Below are positions 34,214 to 47,559 of a stretch of DNA of 64,000 bases, piece by piece. The position numbers and the translations under genes were made by a program. Origin of the DNA: Phascolomyces articulosus (Eukaryota; Mucoromycota; Mucoromycetes; Mucorales; Lichtheimiaceae). Under the pieces are notes generated by a model that was not told where the DNA came from, did not search any database, and was given only the letters and a program-made list of their open reading frames with translations. The stretch is from positions 186,001 through 250,000 of the forward strand of contig JAIXMP010000002.1 of assembly GCA_025677815.1 (NCBI GenBank), read 5' to 3'. The stretch's first letter is position 1; each line of letters starts with the position of its first letter.

Positions 34214-37200
34214 ATGGCAGCCACCAATGCATATATGGTTGCTAATCTCATCGAAAAGGTATGTGTCTATCTCCCATTTTTTTGAAAGAATACAAGACCT
34301 ATGAAAAGACGTAATGAAGTTAATAATTAACATATTTCAAACATGCATTCAATAAAAGATGAGTAACGAAGACAGGGATTTTCGTTACATGGCTCTGAAC
34401 GATTTGATGAATGAATTACAAAAAGAAGGTGGTATTAACATGGACGAAGCTATTGAAGGCAAAGTCATTCATGCCGTTTTGAATTTGATGGAAGACAAGA
34501 ATGGCGAAGTTCAAAATCTTGCTGTGAAATGGTAATATATAGATAGATACTATGTTTTTTTTCTATTGGGAGAAAAAGGGAAAGAGGTAAAAAAGGTTTA
34601 TTGATATATCAGTTTTCTTTCTATTTCATGGTTAGTTTGGGTCCACTTGTCAAACGTATTCGTATTGAACATACATTAGAAATCATTGATCGATTGAGTG
34701 GTTATGCTGTACGAAAGGATAATGAGATTCTTCGTGGCATTACAAGCATGGGTAACAAAAAATACTACGCATTTATTTATATATGATGAATGTTCATGGA
34801 ATAAAAAGCGAGGTATACTGATAATATATACTGATTTTTTTCATTAGGTTTGAAAACTGTCATTACTGAAGTAGATCCAATCACAGGTCCCAAGATTTGT
34901 GAAAAAATGCTTCCCAAGCTTTTGGAAATGTCTCAATCGGTAATTCTATCATAATAGAGTTTTTTTTTTTTTGGTTCACGAATAGATCGAGATGAAGCTC
35001 ATCATTATTGTTCAATCAATATAGGACTCTTATGAAATGCAAATGGATGCTTTGGATATTTTGGCTGAAGTGCTTTCACGATTTGGATCACAAATTACTG
35101 TTTCTCAACAAACCAAAATTCAGGGTACCTTGTTACCTCTTTTGGATCATGGCCGTGCTGCCGTGAGAAAACGAACCACTGTCGCCATTGGTTTTTCTGT
35201 GGTGCATTTGACGGATGCCATGTATACCAGTCTGATCAATTATTTGTTGGATCGATTACAAAATACTAGAAATAGTGAAAAACTTCGAACTTTGGTTCAA
35301 TGTGCTGGTGTATTAAGGTAATTTTTTTTTTTACTTATTCTTCAATGCATGCGAATCATAGAAAGATAGGGTATTCTATTATTATCATTACTATTGTTAA
35401 CCCCTCAAAAAAAAACAGTCGATACAGTACAAGGCGATTGGGTGGTTATTTACCTAGACTTTTACCAATTATTGTAAATCATACCAAGGAAGCGGACGAA
35501 GATGATGAATTACGAGAAATTTGCCTTCAATCTTTGGAATCTTTTGTCCTTCGATGCCCAACTGAAATTACTCCTTATATCAATGAAATCATTGAACTCG
35601 GTTTGACTTACTTGAAATATAATCCTAACTTTGCCGACGATGGTGACGATGAGGTATGGATAAAAATGGATCTATTTTCTAATTTTATCTTATATAAATG
35701 ACGTACTGATGGAGGAATACATATGTGCGTTCTTTTTTTAGGAGGATGATGAAATGGAAGAGGAGGAAGAGGAGGACGACGAATTTGATGATGATGAAGT
35801 GTATGGATCATATCTATATATATATAGAACAAAAATGGGCTATTTTGAGGGAAAATGGAGAGAATGAAACGCTGATATCATTCATTATATATATTTTTAG
35901 AGATTACTCGGATGATGATGACGACATGTCATGGAAAGTACGACGTTCATCCACCAAACTTCTTGCTGCCGTTATTGAAACTCGATCCGATTTATTACAA
36001 TCCCTGTACGAAACCGTGGCGCCTGCATTGATCAGTCGTTTCAAGGAACGCGAAGAATCCGTCCGTGCTGATGTATTGTTAACATTTATTGCTCTTTTAC
36101 GACAAACAGCCGTGTATGGAGGCAGTGTTGTTTTGGATTCTGGCAAATCCAATCTTTATTTCGATGCCACCGGTTTAGGCGATGAACTTTCCTTACTTCC
36201 TGAAAGAGTACAATCCTCCAATACGACCGATATGGAAACCGCTGCAGCTGGTGATGGTCCCAAACAACTATTGTTGGGTCAAGTCCCCAAATTGGCTAAA
36301 GCATTGGCTAAACAATTATCTTCGAAATCCATACAAACACGACAAATTGGATTCCATTTGTTACGTGAATTGGTTACAGTCTTGCATGGTGGATTAGGCA
36401 ATGAAATTGAATTGTTTATTCCTGCCATTGAATCGTCATTGGCCACTGGCACCAACGATACCCAACATGTTCCCTTGACCACGTCCAATTTAAAGATTGA
36501 AGTTTTGACCTTTTTACGTCAATTGTTCTGTCATCATCCTGCCAATATCTTACACCCATATCTCAGTCGCCTTTCTCCTCCCATCATCCAAACTTTATCC
36601 GATCGTTTCTACAAAATCACTTCCGAAGCGTTTTTATTATGTATTGAATTAATCAAGGTCATCCGTCCCATCAAACGTAATAGTGAAACAGGAGAATATG
36701 ATATTGCTGAGATGAATCCAGAGTATCAACCTTACATTAAAGAAATTTATACCATAACAATTAAGATCTTGGGTACCAGTGATGCCGATCAAGAAGTCAA
36801 GGAACGTTCCATCATGTGTCTAGGTTCCTTGCTGGCTCAAGCTGGCGATACTTTGGAACAAGAACAACGAGAAGCTTGGGATATGTTTTTGGAACGTTTG
36901 CGTAATGAAGTCACTCGTTTGATTACTGTTCGTACCTTGGCTATTATCTGTCAAAGTCCTGTCGCTGCTGGTTCTGAATTGGAACGTTGTGTTTTGATCG
37001 CTGTGGATGAAATTGCTGCTTTGCTTCGCAAAAACAACCGTTCCTTGCGTGTCGCAAGCGCTGAATGTTTACGTATTCTTATTCAAAAGTAAGTGCAGGG
37101 AATGAGTGATCTTTTTGCTCTTAAGGAAGGAGAATATTGGGATTAATTAGTTTATTTTTTTTTAGGTTCGGTCAACTTATTCCCAACGAAAGCTGCAAGA

Positions 37201-39501
37201 AATTACTTGCTGAATTGATTCCATTGATTTCTGACAACGATCTTCATTTATTACCTTTGGCCTTACGTACAATTGAAGCCTTGATTGTTGCCAAACCAGA
37301 TTCAGTCCAAAATATCAAGGAGGCCACCTTGCCTTCGTTGTTCCAGTTGATCCAATCACCTTTATTGCAAGGTGCTGCTTTGGATAGTTTATTGAATTTG
37401 TTTGCTGCTTTGGCTCGTACCAGCCCTTCGGATTACCAAATCCTTGTCAATGGTTTGATTGAACCCTTATTGAACGTCAAGACATCTGGTGTCTCTGCAG
37501 GTGGTGTGGCTGCTGTGGCCAATAAACAAGCCGCCGCTACTGTGGCTCAATGTGTTGCTGTCCTTGCCGTCAATACCGATGAAGCCAATTGTCAAAATAC
37601 CATTCGCGGATTCCAAACTTATATTGAAGATCCCTCGACAAACGATTCGATCAAATATTTGAGTTTACTTGCTTTGGGTGAAATTGGTCGTCGTGTGTAA
37701 GTTTGACGATGGGGCATGGTTTTAAGAAAAGAAGGGAGGAGGAAGGACGGTTAGGAAAAGAAACTCACCCTGTTCATCGTTTTTTAATTATTTTAGTAAC
37801 TTGAGTTCGATCGGTAATATCCAAGAACATATTCTTCAGTTATTTGCAGCACAATCTGAAGAAGTCAAGTTTGCTGCCGCTTTCGCACTTGGTAATATTA
37901 GTGTTGGTAACCTTGAACAATACTTGCCATTGATTGTTGCACAAATCAAGGAACAGCCTAAACGCCGCTATTTGTTGCTCCACGCTTTGAAGGAGGTAAA
38001 ACAATATTTATGTTACTCTATTGTTATTTGTATACGAATGATAATGATGGTGATTAAACTTATTTTTTGATATGTAGATTATTACACGATCTGACAAGAA
38101 TACCAAGTTGGGAGCTGCTTCGGATGAAATTTGGGTCTTATTGATTGAAAGTAGTGATTTAGAACAAGAAGAAGGAACTCGTAGTGTTGTTGCTGAATGT
38201 CTTGGAAAATTGGCCTTGACCAATCCCAACAAATATTTACCTGAATTAAAATCAAGATTAGCATCTCCCTCAGCCCATATTCGAGCTACTGTGGCAACAG
38301 CCGTTAAATATGCTATTGTGGATCCAACCACTGAACACGATGAATATTTGAAACCCATCTTGTCTCAATTCTTGAACTTGTTGCAAGATTCCAATTTGGT
38401 AACTAAAAAACAATGAGAAAGGGAAGAGGGAGGTGTCATCTCGTGTAGATTTCTTCTAGGCAAGAGAAAACTCACCAATATTTATTTAATTTTTTTAGGA
38501 TGTACAACGTTTGGCATTATTGACCATGAACTCTGCCGTCCATAGAAAATCTTACTTGATCAAGGGCATGTTGAATAACTTGGTCCCACTTTTGTATGCA
38601 GAAACCGTTGTCAAGGAAGAATTGATTCATACAGTAGAAATGGGTCCATTCAAACATAAGGTGGATGATGGTTTAGAAATTCGAAAGGTAAAAAATAAGA
38701 AACATTCCCTTTGCCCCTTACTTTTACTTTCCCTTCTCCTATCCACGTTGGATTTTGAGTGGGAATATAAAGATATATTAATATTATTTTTTATATACGA
38801 ATTAGGCTGCTTATGAATGCATGTATACACTTTTATCCACCTGTTTGGATAAAATTGATGTTCATGGTTTCTTGGATACCGTACGATCTGGATTAGACGA
38901 TCAACATGATATTAAAATGCTGGCTTATTTGATGCTTGTTCGATTGGGCAAGGTTGCACCCACTGCTGTGATGCAAAGTAAGTATTCCTTTTGAATGAAT
39001 GAAAAAGGGGGTGGAAGGAGATAAATATGGACAATGAATTCTCACAGGATGAGATATAGAAAAAGAACACATGTTTTAATGAATGGGAAAAAAACACTTT
39101 ATCTCTAGAATTGGATGATTTGGTCGATCCATTGAAATCTACTTTGGATTTCAAGATGCGAAGTAATGCAGTTAAACAAGAAGTGGAAAAGAATCAAGAG
39201 TTGGTCCGAGCTACACTTCGTTGTATGGTGGGTTTAGCGGGTCTTTCTGATCCAGGTAAATTGTTCGAGTCTATTTTTTTTTCCTAAATGAATTGGAAGG
39301 AGTGCGTTTTGGAAAAAAGTCTATTTTTTTTGGAAATTAAACAATTGGACGATATTATTATTAGGTGTATCACCCAAATTCGATCAATTCATCAAGGAGG
39401 TATCGGCTGGTCCATTAGCTGAAGAATATAATAATACACGTATTGAAGCCAATAATCGAGAAACCATTCGTAACACTGGTGATTATATGGATATTTCTTA
39501 A
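34214..39501 (+). CDS. CAND1: CAND1/TIP120, cullin-RING ligase exchange factor
   Basis: HEAT-repeat solenoid that binds unneddylated cullin-Rbx1 and exchanges substrate receptors such as F-box proteins. Fifteen exons, beginning 34214-34258, 34359-34531, 34636-34751, 34848-34939, 35025-35317, 35419-35653, 35742-35800 and 35901-37088, and ending at 39365-39501. Landmarks: [20 protein letters not shown] at the start of the second exon; the acidic insert [20 protein letters not shown] then [20 protein letters not shown]; and the C-terminal TIP120 domain ([29 protein letters not shown]). Predicted about 1,298 aa against about 1,230 in human. Every join keeps phase except within exon 14, where KLDD must shift to reach [11 protein letters not shown] near 39120: one base is missing there. 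Confidence 0.93.
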
Positions 39502-40611
39502 GAAATGTTTTTTTTCGTAAATCCTGCCTGTTATTAGTATATTACATACATCTATCGCACTCTTTCTTTTTTTCGATGAACAAAATTAAAATAAAAAAAC
39601 ATGACAATGATACGCACCTGTATACAGAATATGTTTAACTGCACAGCGTCATCCAAAATGGAGCCAAGAAGAAAACAGAATTTTTTTTCGAGAATATTGC
39701 CATTTTTAATGCTTTGAACGAATGAGATAATAAAATGAATTCATATGATGTGTTGTTTGGAAACAAAATGTTTTTCTATTCTTTTGACGTATAATTTTAG
39801 GTTTATAAGACTCACCACGAAATATTTCTTAACACTAACACTTAGTGATAAATACACAGCATACTATTATGATATATGGAACAAAATAACTCATTGTATT
39901 ATAAAATATAAAGGTTATAAATATTTTATGATGATTGTGAAAAGGGAGTAGAGATATGGGTGACAATCTTATTAGTAGTATATAGATTGAAATATTTTAA
40001 TGCATTTTTTTTGTTCGCTTTCTCCCCATCTTTACTCAATCGACCTATTGATGATCAGGGCTCCTTTTTTCTTTCTCTTTTTCTCTCTTTTTAAACCATA
40101 TCTCTCCTCTTTTTAGTTATTTCAAACGACTATCTCTATCCGATACTAGATCAAAAAAAGATCATATGAACAGAATTCAATAGACTGAAACCTATAAATC
40201 AAACACATCATCCATTTCGATCGAGATGCTTTTTTCTCCGAACCAATCACAATTTTTCATTGCATGTTTTATTCGAAGAAAAGTCTAATAGTTAGTACAA
40301 GCGGTTAGTAGAAGAATTGACTCAATGAAATTGAGATCAAAATGCACCTCCTTAACAATACCATGAAATATAAAAAAAGTACTCATCCCTCTGTGGGCCT
40401 TTCCTTTTTTTTCTTCTAAGTTTCTTATAAACACATATCATCCCTTTCACTTTGTCTTTTCCTTAAAAAAAACTTGGGTTCTCCTTTCGCCGTAGCATCA
40501 AAAGAAAGACACAAACAAATAAATCATCGATTACAAATTGCCTGTGCTCTATTTCTCTCTTTCTTTCTTTCTCTTGTCCCTCTCCTATCAACATACTTTT
40601 TTTAATAGCAA
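39502..40611. other. Intergenic between CAND1 and the RGS gene
   Basis: CAND1 3' flank followed by a long pyrimidine-rich leader (CTTT/TCTC tracts at about 40535-40590) directly before the RGS start codon, a common look for promoters in these fungi. No other gene found. Confidence 0.5.
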
Positions 40612-42108
40612 ATGACCACTACAGCTATCCATCATCCTTGTAAAAATAATTCTACTACGACTGTTGTACCTTCACCCGTACCACCGATTGTTGAACAACG
40701 ACGTGGTAGTTTGGCACAAATGATGATCATGACAACAACCGCTTCTTTACAGCAACATCCAAACACGTTATTTGCAACCACTTCCTCCTCATCCACACCT
40801 TCCTCTTCTTCCTTATCCAATGATATGACAATGGAAGATGATCCTATGGATCAAGATGAAGTCATGGAATATTTATCACCTCCGATGACAAGAGCCACCT
40901 CTCCCATGAACTATTCTAATTACACTAACGGTGGTGGGCGCCGACGTTCTTCTTCCTGTAACATGTTGACTGCTTCTTCGATTCATAAAGCCAGTATGAA
41001 TAGTACTGGGTTTGAAGTTCATACACTTTACAAGATCAAACGAAGTCGATCTGCACGTAAATTGAATAATTTTTTTGGTGAACAAACACCAGATGATATT
41101 TGTATTGCAGAGATTCGCCGTGAAGGTTTAAAAGCGTTACTTCAATCCAAGATCCCCGTGTGTTATTTTTTGTATCATTTATTACAAGAAATCAGCAGTG
41201 AAAACTTGGTATGTTATGAGTCTATTCTTTTTATCATTAAAAAAAAAAAAAACTGATTTGCTTAACACACGTTTTTTTTATATGTATAGTTCTTTTTCAC
41301 TGAACTGGAGCAGTATGAATCATTCACATATCTCACCAGCGTCCAACAGCTGGCAACCGCCCAACACATCTATGATACATATTTGAGTCCCAACAGCCAC
41401 TTTGAAGTCAATATTGACGAACGGATACGAAACGCAGTTGCGCAATCGTTGCAAGAAAAAAAGAAAATTTCCAACTGTTTTGATCCAGCCAAAGCTGCTG
41501 TGTATGCATTATTAGAATCCAGTTTTATGCGATTCATCGATTCACCAATTTGGCAAGAGATGGTGGATCAATGTGGTGGAGAAAACAATACGTTTTTTTT
41601 CGATGATACAACACGAGAAGCTGCTGTCAATACATTGTTACGGTTTATTGAACAACAACATGCCATGTTGTACACCAATCCACATACAGATGTTCCCTTA
41701 TCCTTATGTATGAAGACAGCCAAGAAACGACATGAATTGACCAAATCCATGGTTCATGAATTTTGTAAAACTGTGGCTGGTGTGGAATTCACTTATTATA
41801 ATGTTTGGGATCGTGATAGTATGGAAAGTGATGGTGTGTTTGACCATCACAACGACGACGACGATGAACATCAAGAACATATCAAGTATATGACACCTTC
41901 ACAATACAGTTCCACCTTTTCACTTTCATCCATGGCATCCAACAGTGTCATGAGTCGATCTCCTTCCACTGTTCAAATTTCTTCGTTATCCGGTAATACA
42001 AATACAGCGACGTCATCCTCTCGTTCTGGATCACATTTGATACAAGCATTGAAACGACCTAGGCAGATGGTAGAAGCCTTTGAATTTTTTGCTAGAAAGA
42101 AAAAGTAG
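40612..42108 (+). CDS. RGS-domain protein, putative G-protein signalling regulator
   Basis: Two exons (40612-41208, 41290-42108) joined in phase, 471 aa. The first about 130 residues are a Ser/Thr-rich, low-complexity tail. The RGS box starts near residue 165 (ALLQSKIPVCYFLYHLLQEI, then SSENL joined to FFFTELEQYESF), the classic RGS helix pattern of C-Y-F-L-x-H-L-x-x-E-x-S-x-E-N-L-x-F-F. A large insert follows (ISNCFDPAKAAVYALLESSF), and the box ends in FMRFIDSPIWQEMVDQ. The C-terminal tail is Ser/Asn-rich. RGS proteins accelerate GTP hydrolysis by G-alpha; fungi use them in nutrient and mating signalling. The partner G-alpha is not shown by the sequence. Confidence 0.88.
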
Positions 42109-42779
42109 TGCAACTTTCACATCTTCCTCGCTCCTTTTTACTGTTGTTTTTTAGAATATTTCTTTTCTCATCTTATCATTATTATTGTCATTATCACTTT
42201 TTAGTATACCATTTCTTACCTTTTACTTGTCATTGTTTTTATTTCCTCCATCTTATACTCAATAACATATATACTCATAATCTCACATATATCATTCTCA
42301 CACAAACGGAAACGATCAAATTTCGTCCTTTTATATTTTCCACATCACTTTAATTATACAAATAGGGTAATTGTGCATCCATCCAATATTTTTTTTTCAA
42401 GCGAAATAATATGTACATGACCATTTTATTATTGATGCTTTAACTGTAAAAGTGAGAGAGGGAAAGAAAATTGCCCACTGAAAAATAAAAAGATAAAGAA
42501 AGAGAGGGATATGCTAGGACGGATAGTATAATATATGAATAAGAAGAAAGAATACGTAATTGTAATGTTATATATATAGTGTGTAATAATATATGATTGA
42601 GTATGTGTGATAGTAAAGACCGTGAAAAAAAGGGGAGAGAGGAAGAGAAACAATGGTTGTTTAAATGAATGAAAAGTGCGTTTGGTTGGTATGGAGTTAA
42701 TAGAGGAACTGAAGTTAATATTGCGAAAATTGATTATTATTGTTTTTTTTCTTTTTTAAGTGCAAATGATAAGGGACAG
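42109..42779. other. Intergenic between convergent RGS and MYND genes
   Basis: Shared 3' region of two convergent genes; pyrimidine-rich then purine-rich. No gene recognised. Confidence 0.55.
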
Positions 42780-44562
42780 TTAATGATGCATAGGTTCTTG
42801 TGGCTGTTGTTGTTCTGCTGATGGGATGGTAGTAGTTAAAGTAGAAATAGATGATGGTTGTTGTGATGGTGATGGTGCAGTTGTGGGGCTATGTTGATGA
42901 TGATGAGGATGTGTTGTGGTTGTATTAGGAGTTGTATGTGTCGTTGTAGTAGGATGAGGTAAAGGGTGCCCATGCGTCGTAGCATTAGAGTTAGCATTGG
43001 CAGCCGCAGTGGCAGAAGAAGAAGGTCTTTCCACACACCACCAACGATGACCATCATTCCAAGCAACACTTTGACAAGCCTTACTACAATATTTGGCCTT
43101 TCGACAACGACGACATTTTGCAAATTCACGAGGTTTCTTTTCCCATTTTCCACATCGCATATTAGCACAACGCCGAATACCACCTTGTGTTTCATCTTTA
43201 CGACATGCATTACGCATAATCACACCGGCCCAATATTGAATCAAATGAGGATGTGCACGAAACGTGAATTTTTCCACAACCGAAAATACATTCACATTGT
43301 AATTTGTATAAAAAAGTTGTCGAATATGTGGGTATTTGGAAAGATAAGCCAATAGTTGAAGTGACATGAGAATATCTTCTTCACGATAACACATGTTGAC
43401 AGCCACGCTAGACGAGGAGGTGGAAGCGGAGGAGGTGGGCGAAGATGAGGAGGAGTTTTGTGGGTTGGTAGGACGATGACTACCATGGCGTCGGTTACGT
43501 CGGCGTTGTTCTGCACTTATTTTCATATAGGGAAGGGTGGTTCTCCGATGAACAGGTGATTTTGTCTGGCGATAGGTCGGTAAGGGATGCATGGATGCGG
43601 ATGATGAGGATGAACAAAGTCGTGCAGGAGTGGGTTTATTATTTTCAGGTAATTGTTGTTGATGGTGAGTGTGTGGCTGTGATCGACACGCATCATCCTC
43701 GTTTGTTGGTTCGAGTTGTAATCCTATGATTTTGTTGTTTTTGTTTTTAATAATCATTAAAATAATAATAATAATAATAATAATAACATAAAAAAATCCC
43801 CAATAAATAAATATGTCTCTCATTGTATTTTGTGGTTGTTTTTGTTTTTGTTTCTCTCATCTTTTGGGGGTATGCATCATTCTTTTTTTTCTGTATATAT
43901 GTGTGTGTCTTGAAAGGAGAAAACGGATGGGGAGATGGGATGAACTAAAGAAGGGGAGGGAGACGAGGTGTATAGAGATTATCATAATAAATAAATAATA
44001 AATAATATATACCTCCTAATTCACTTCCACGACGATCCATTGTAAATAATTTGGTTTCCATTTGTTGCTGCTGTTGCTGTTGATGTTGCTGTTGATGTTG
44101 TTTTTGTTCATTTTCACCCGTCACTGCCTCTAACGCTTGTAAAAAGCTTTGAAAGACCTTTAATACAATATCAATCATGCCTGCTTCTACTACTCTTGTT
44201 CGAATTTGTTCCGTTCCTCGTACACCAATATTGACCACACATTGAAAAGCAAGTGACCATTGACATAACATTCTCAAGTCATGAGGTGATGTAGTGGTAG
44301 TCGATGATGATGGGATGTGGTTAGGTTGTTGTTGACGGTAATCTTGATTGGATAAAATACGAACTAATTGTTCTAAACCACCATCCAATACCAAGATTTC
44401 TCTAATGCGTGGTGAAGTAGAAGTCAAATAAGCAAGATGAGTCAGCGAATTGATCATTGGTAATGTAGCTGTACAATCCAAAGCTCGTCTATCATATAAA
44501 GCTGATGTAATGCAAACAGCAGCACGATTTTGACTTGGTAAGCTCATATTGGGTTCTCGCAT
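42780..44562 (-). CDS. MUB1/SamB-like MYND zinc-finger protein
   Basis: Two exons (44562-44013, 43723-42780) joined in phase (GGA G | GA TTA), 497 aa. The N-terminal part has armadillo-like helices (INSLTHLAYLTSTSPRIREI, LDGGLEQLVRIL, WSLAFQCVVNIGVRG), a poly-Gln run and a long Ser/Pro-rich linker. Then EEDILMSLQLLAYLSKYPHI and QYWAGVIMRNACRKDE. The MYND finger near residues 375-415 has cysteines C-x4-C (CANMRC), C-x2-C (CRRC), C-x3-C (CSKAC) and a closing H-x3-C (HRWWC). The tail is Thr/His/Pro/Gln-rich. In yeast Mub1 works with the Ubr2 ligase on Rpn4, and Aspergillus SamB affects hyphal morphogenesis (established for those proteins; orthology here is inferred from domain order). Confidence 0.85.
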
Positions 44563-45485
44563 GATGAATTGGAAGATTGGATGGTTGGATTAAAAAAAAT
44601 ATAAAGAGAGAGAAGGAGGTAGAAGGAGGAATAATAATAATAATAATAAAAGCGAAAAAAGTGTTTGAAAAAGAAAACAAGAGGAAAAAAGAGGGAGGGA
44701 GGGGATGATGGTACTCAAAGTCGGAAATCATTTCTTGGCTGCGGCAACAGAGTTTCAGAATAATTGGTTTTTTTTCATTATCATTATTATTCTTTATTAT
44801 TATTGTTGTTGTTCTTATTATTATTATTATTAAATTATTTAATAATGAAATATTTATATATAATCTTTGTTATAAACATATTTTATATCGACATTGTCAA
44901 TCTAACATTACAATATATTTAAAATAAAATGGTAAAATAACATTCATCATCCCCAACATTATCGGATTCTCTAAAAGTACAATAGGATCATGTTATTATT
45001 GGTGCAGCAACTATTTGGCTGTGTTGCAGCGGAGCCAATGCTTGTTTTGGTATAACAACACCATACATATTAGAATTATACTCACACCGATGCAAACATA
45101 TGGGCGTCGTCGCCTTTTGTTTTTTTGGGGGGGAAAGAAAAAATAGGGTGGGAGTCTTAAGGAAGGAACATAAGTTGTTTCCCATGCTAATAAATATATT
45201 TAAGCGGTGCTTTTTTTCTTTTGATGATCTTCTTTAATATAAATATTGTAGTGAACGCCAGTCTACAAACTATGGTAAAACCATGGATCTAATGTGCATG
45301 GTAACTACTAACCATTGCTACTATTACTATAATACACTATTTGTCAATTAAAATAATAATGGAAGGATATATTATTAATGATGATAATGATTTGTAATAA
45401 CCCTTAAAATTCACAACTATAATACATACCCCTTTCAAACCCCCCAAAGGCCTCTCCTTCGTTTCTCTCTCCCATGAAAAAGTGC

Positions 45486-45521
<36 letters not shown>

Positions 45522-45854
45522 AGGAGTTCCATAATTAACAAAACTTTAACGTTTTAAAGTGATAGAATAAATTTGTAAGCAATTCTTCTATGGAGGATAA
45601 TATAGTGTAGATTTTTTATTATTAATAGTCCGCATGGTTCCCTTGGTTATAAACATGCAGATCAAGTTTATCTCCAATTTTAGGAAATTTAGGATCGCTC
45701 AAATAGGCGCTCAGGAAGCAATTTAAGCTAAGGTACACTGTTTAATTAAGAATCATCATATATGTACCTTTCACTTTCATCGCATTTATCGCTACACAAC
45801 ATCATAGAGCATAAGAAAACACTTTTTTCTTGTTCTTGTTTTATAATCTTACAA
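44563..45854. other. Intergenic, AT-rich with trinucleotide runs
   Basis: ATT/GTT trinucleotide runs at about 44770-44835 and a GT/GA microsatellite at about 45485-45520. No supported gene. Confidence 0.55.
45483..45521 (+). repeat. (GT)n-(GA)n microsatellite
   Basis: About seven GT units running directly into about thirteen GA units. Confidence 0.85.
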
Positions 45855-47130
45855 ATGGAATCTGTTACAATTACTACTAACAATCGACCTCTTCTCCCCA
45901 AACCATCCTGAAAGATTAGTACCTGGAATCTTTTTTTCATCTTGTCCTCAACGGCACCAATGAAGAACGCGAAGGTCAGAAATAAAAGCATAAAAATTAT
46001 AACACGATCAAATACTGATTTATTCTATTGTTTAGAATGGGGTCGCTTCATCAATGTTTCAAATCGTTTTTTAGGTTCAATGGATAAATAGATCACAAAA
46101 GCATATGAGATTGTTAATAATGACCCTATATTAATGGCCGAACTAGAAGCGAAGATAAAAGCAATCAATGATCAAAAGGCACCAAGGAATCGAGACTAAA
46201 GAAGAAGGGCTGCAGGTATTTGGCAAAAAGATATTGAGTCTCATATAAGAATGATGGCTAAATTGTTTGATTATGATATTGCTTTGTTGATCTCTGTTCG
46301 ACATAAAGAAGATCTCATAGTGAGGTTGCGATCAGCACTTCTAGTAAGATATATCCCATGGGATTTATTACTAAGAAAACTAAAATTTAGATATAGCTCC
46401 TGCATATCATGCATTGACTGAAATGGGTGATACCGAAAAGTTCAGAACGGAATGTAAATGTATATGAATAGCTTTATTGTTTATTATTATTATTGTACAT
46501 GTTGACAGTAACTCTTTATAATTAGAATTATACAACTATCAGGCGGAATAGATTAAGTTTTAATCTAATTTCTCCCTGGAAGCCAAAGGGATAGACATTT
46601 AATATTAATAAACAGAAAATAAAATCTGAATTAAATTACACTTCATCATTATCAGATTATGAGAAGACATAGAGGAAGCTACAGAGGGAAATAACAGCGA
46701 GGAAATACCTACTTGTGAGATATCTGTACAAGGGATTAGACGTACAATTGCATCGTATTTCAGGAATGCGATGTGTGATTTATTTTTCATTTGATGTTGA
46801 TGCTTGAAACAGTCCTCTTGATAAGTTTATCATTTTATATTATTAGTGGCAGCAACTGACAACGAAGTTGATTGAAAGCAGTTTCGGTGGAGGGTTGTTT
46901 AATTGTGTAGTTGTTGAATCAGATTTCAACGGAGAACTGGTTATCCACTACCGAAACGAGTAACATAGTGTAAATATCGTTGGTTTTTATTTTGGAGCAA
47001 ATAATCTGCAGTCAAACCAGATGAGCTTGGTATGGATGCTATGAACGACCTGAAAGAGGCGGTTCGTCGTGGTACTACCGTTCCTAACTATCAAAAAAGA
47101 GTTAGAATGATCAAAATTCCTAGGTAATGA
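45855..47130 (+). pseudogene. Decayed ORF upstream of the KDZ transposon
   Basis: Plus-strand relic starting MESVTITTNNRPLLPKPS at 45855. It continues in pieces: EWGRFINVSNRFLGSMDK, AYEIVNNDPILMAELEAKIK, AAGIWQKDIESHIRMMAKLF followed by DYDIALLISVRHKEDLIVRL, then SVQGIRRTIASYFRNAMC and AVRRGTTVPNYQKRVRMIKI. Stops (TAG, TAA) and frame changes break it, and some gaps may be introns. I do not recognise the family. The position just upstream of, and in the same direction as, the KDZ transposase suggests an accessory ORF of the same element; this is inference. Confidence 0.5.
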
Positions 47131-47559
47131 TTAGTAAAACTGGATTACTTGATTTATGACAGCTCCATATTATCTTCATGATTACTAATGAATATATAGC
47201 TCGCGACAATAATTTGGAATAATATAATACTGATTTATAATATATAAATTTATTATTGATTTTCTTTAATAAAATGGGTATAACAATAAATGAATGATCG
47301 TCATAATTGTACATGTTGGACATATTACATTATTTAAATTTTATATGAGGGTGCTTTCTTATCCTCTAGTCAATAACGTAAAATAATGGGCCTTGGTATA
47401 GGGCTAAAAACAATTTGTAGTCTATTGAATAAAAATATTACATCTCTTTCACATTTTATTTTATACTAATACATTTTTTTCATTGTTTGTAAAATTGACG
47501 AAGGGTAAGAAGTCTAAAAGTAATGTATGCAGACGTAAACCCCAAAACAGACACAATCC

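Noticed and set aside
44988..45185. Minus-strand 65-codon open frame
   Set aside because: Low complexity, no conserved motif, no splice partners.
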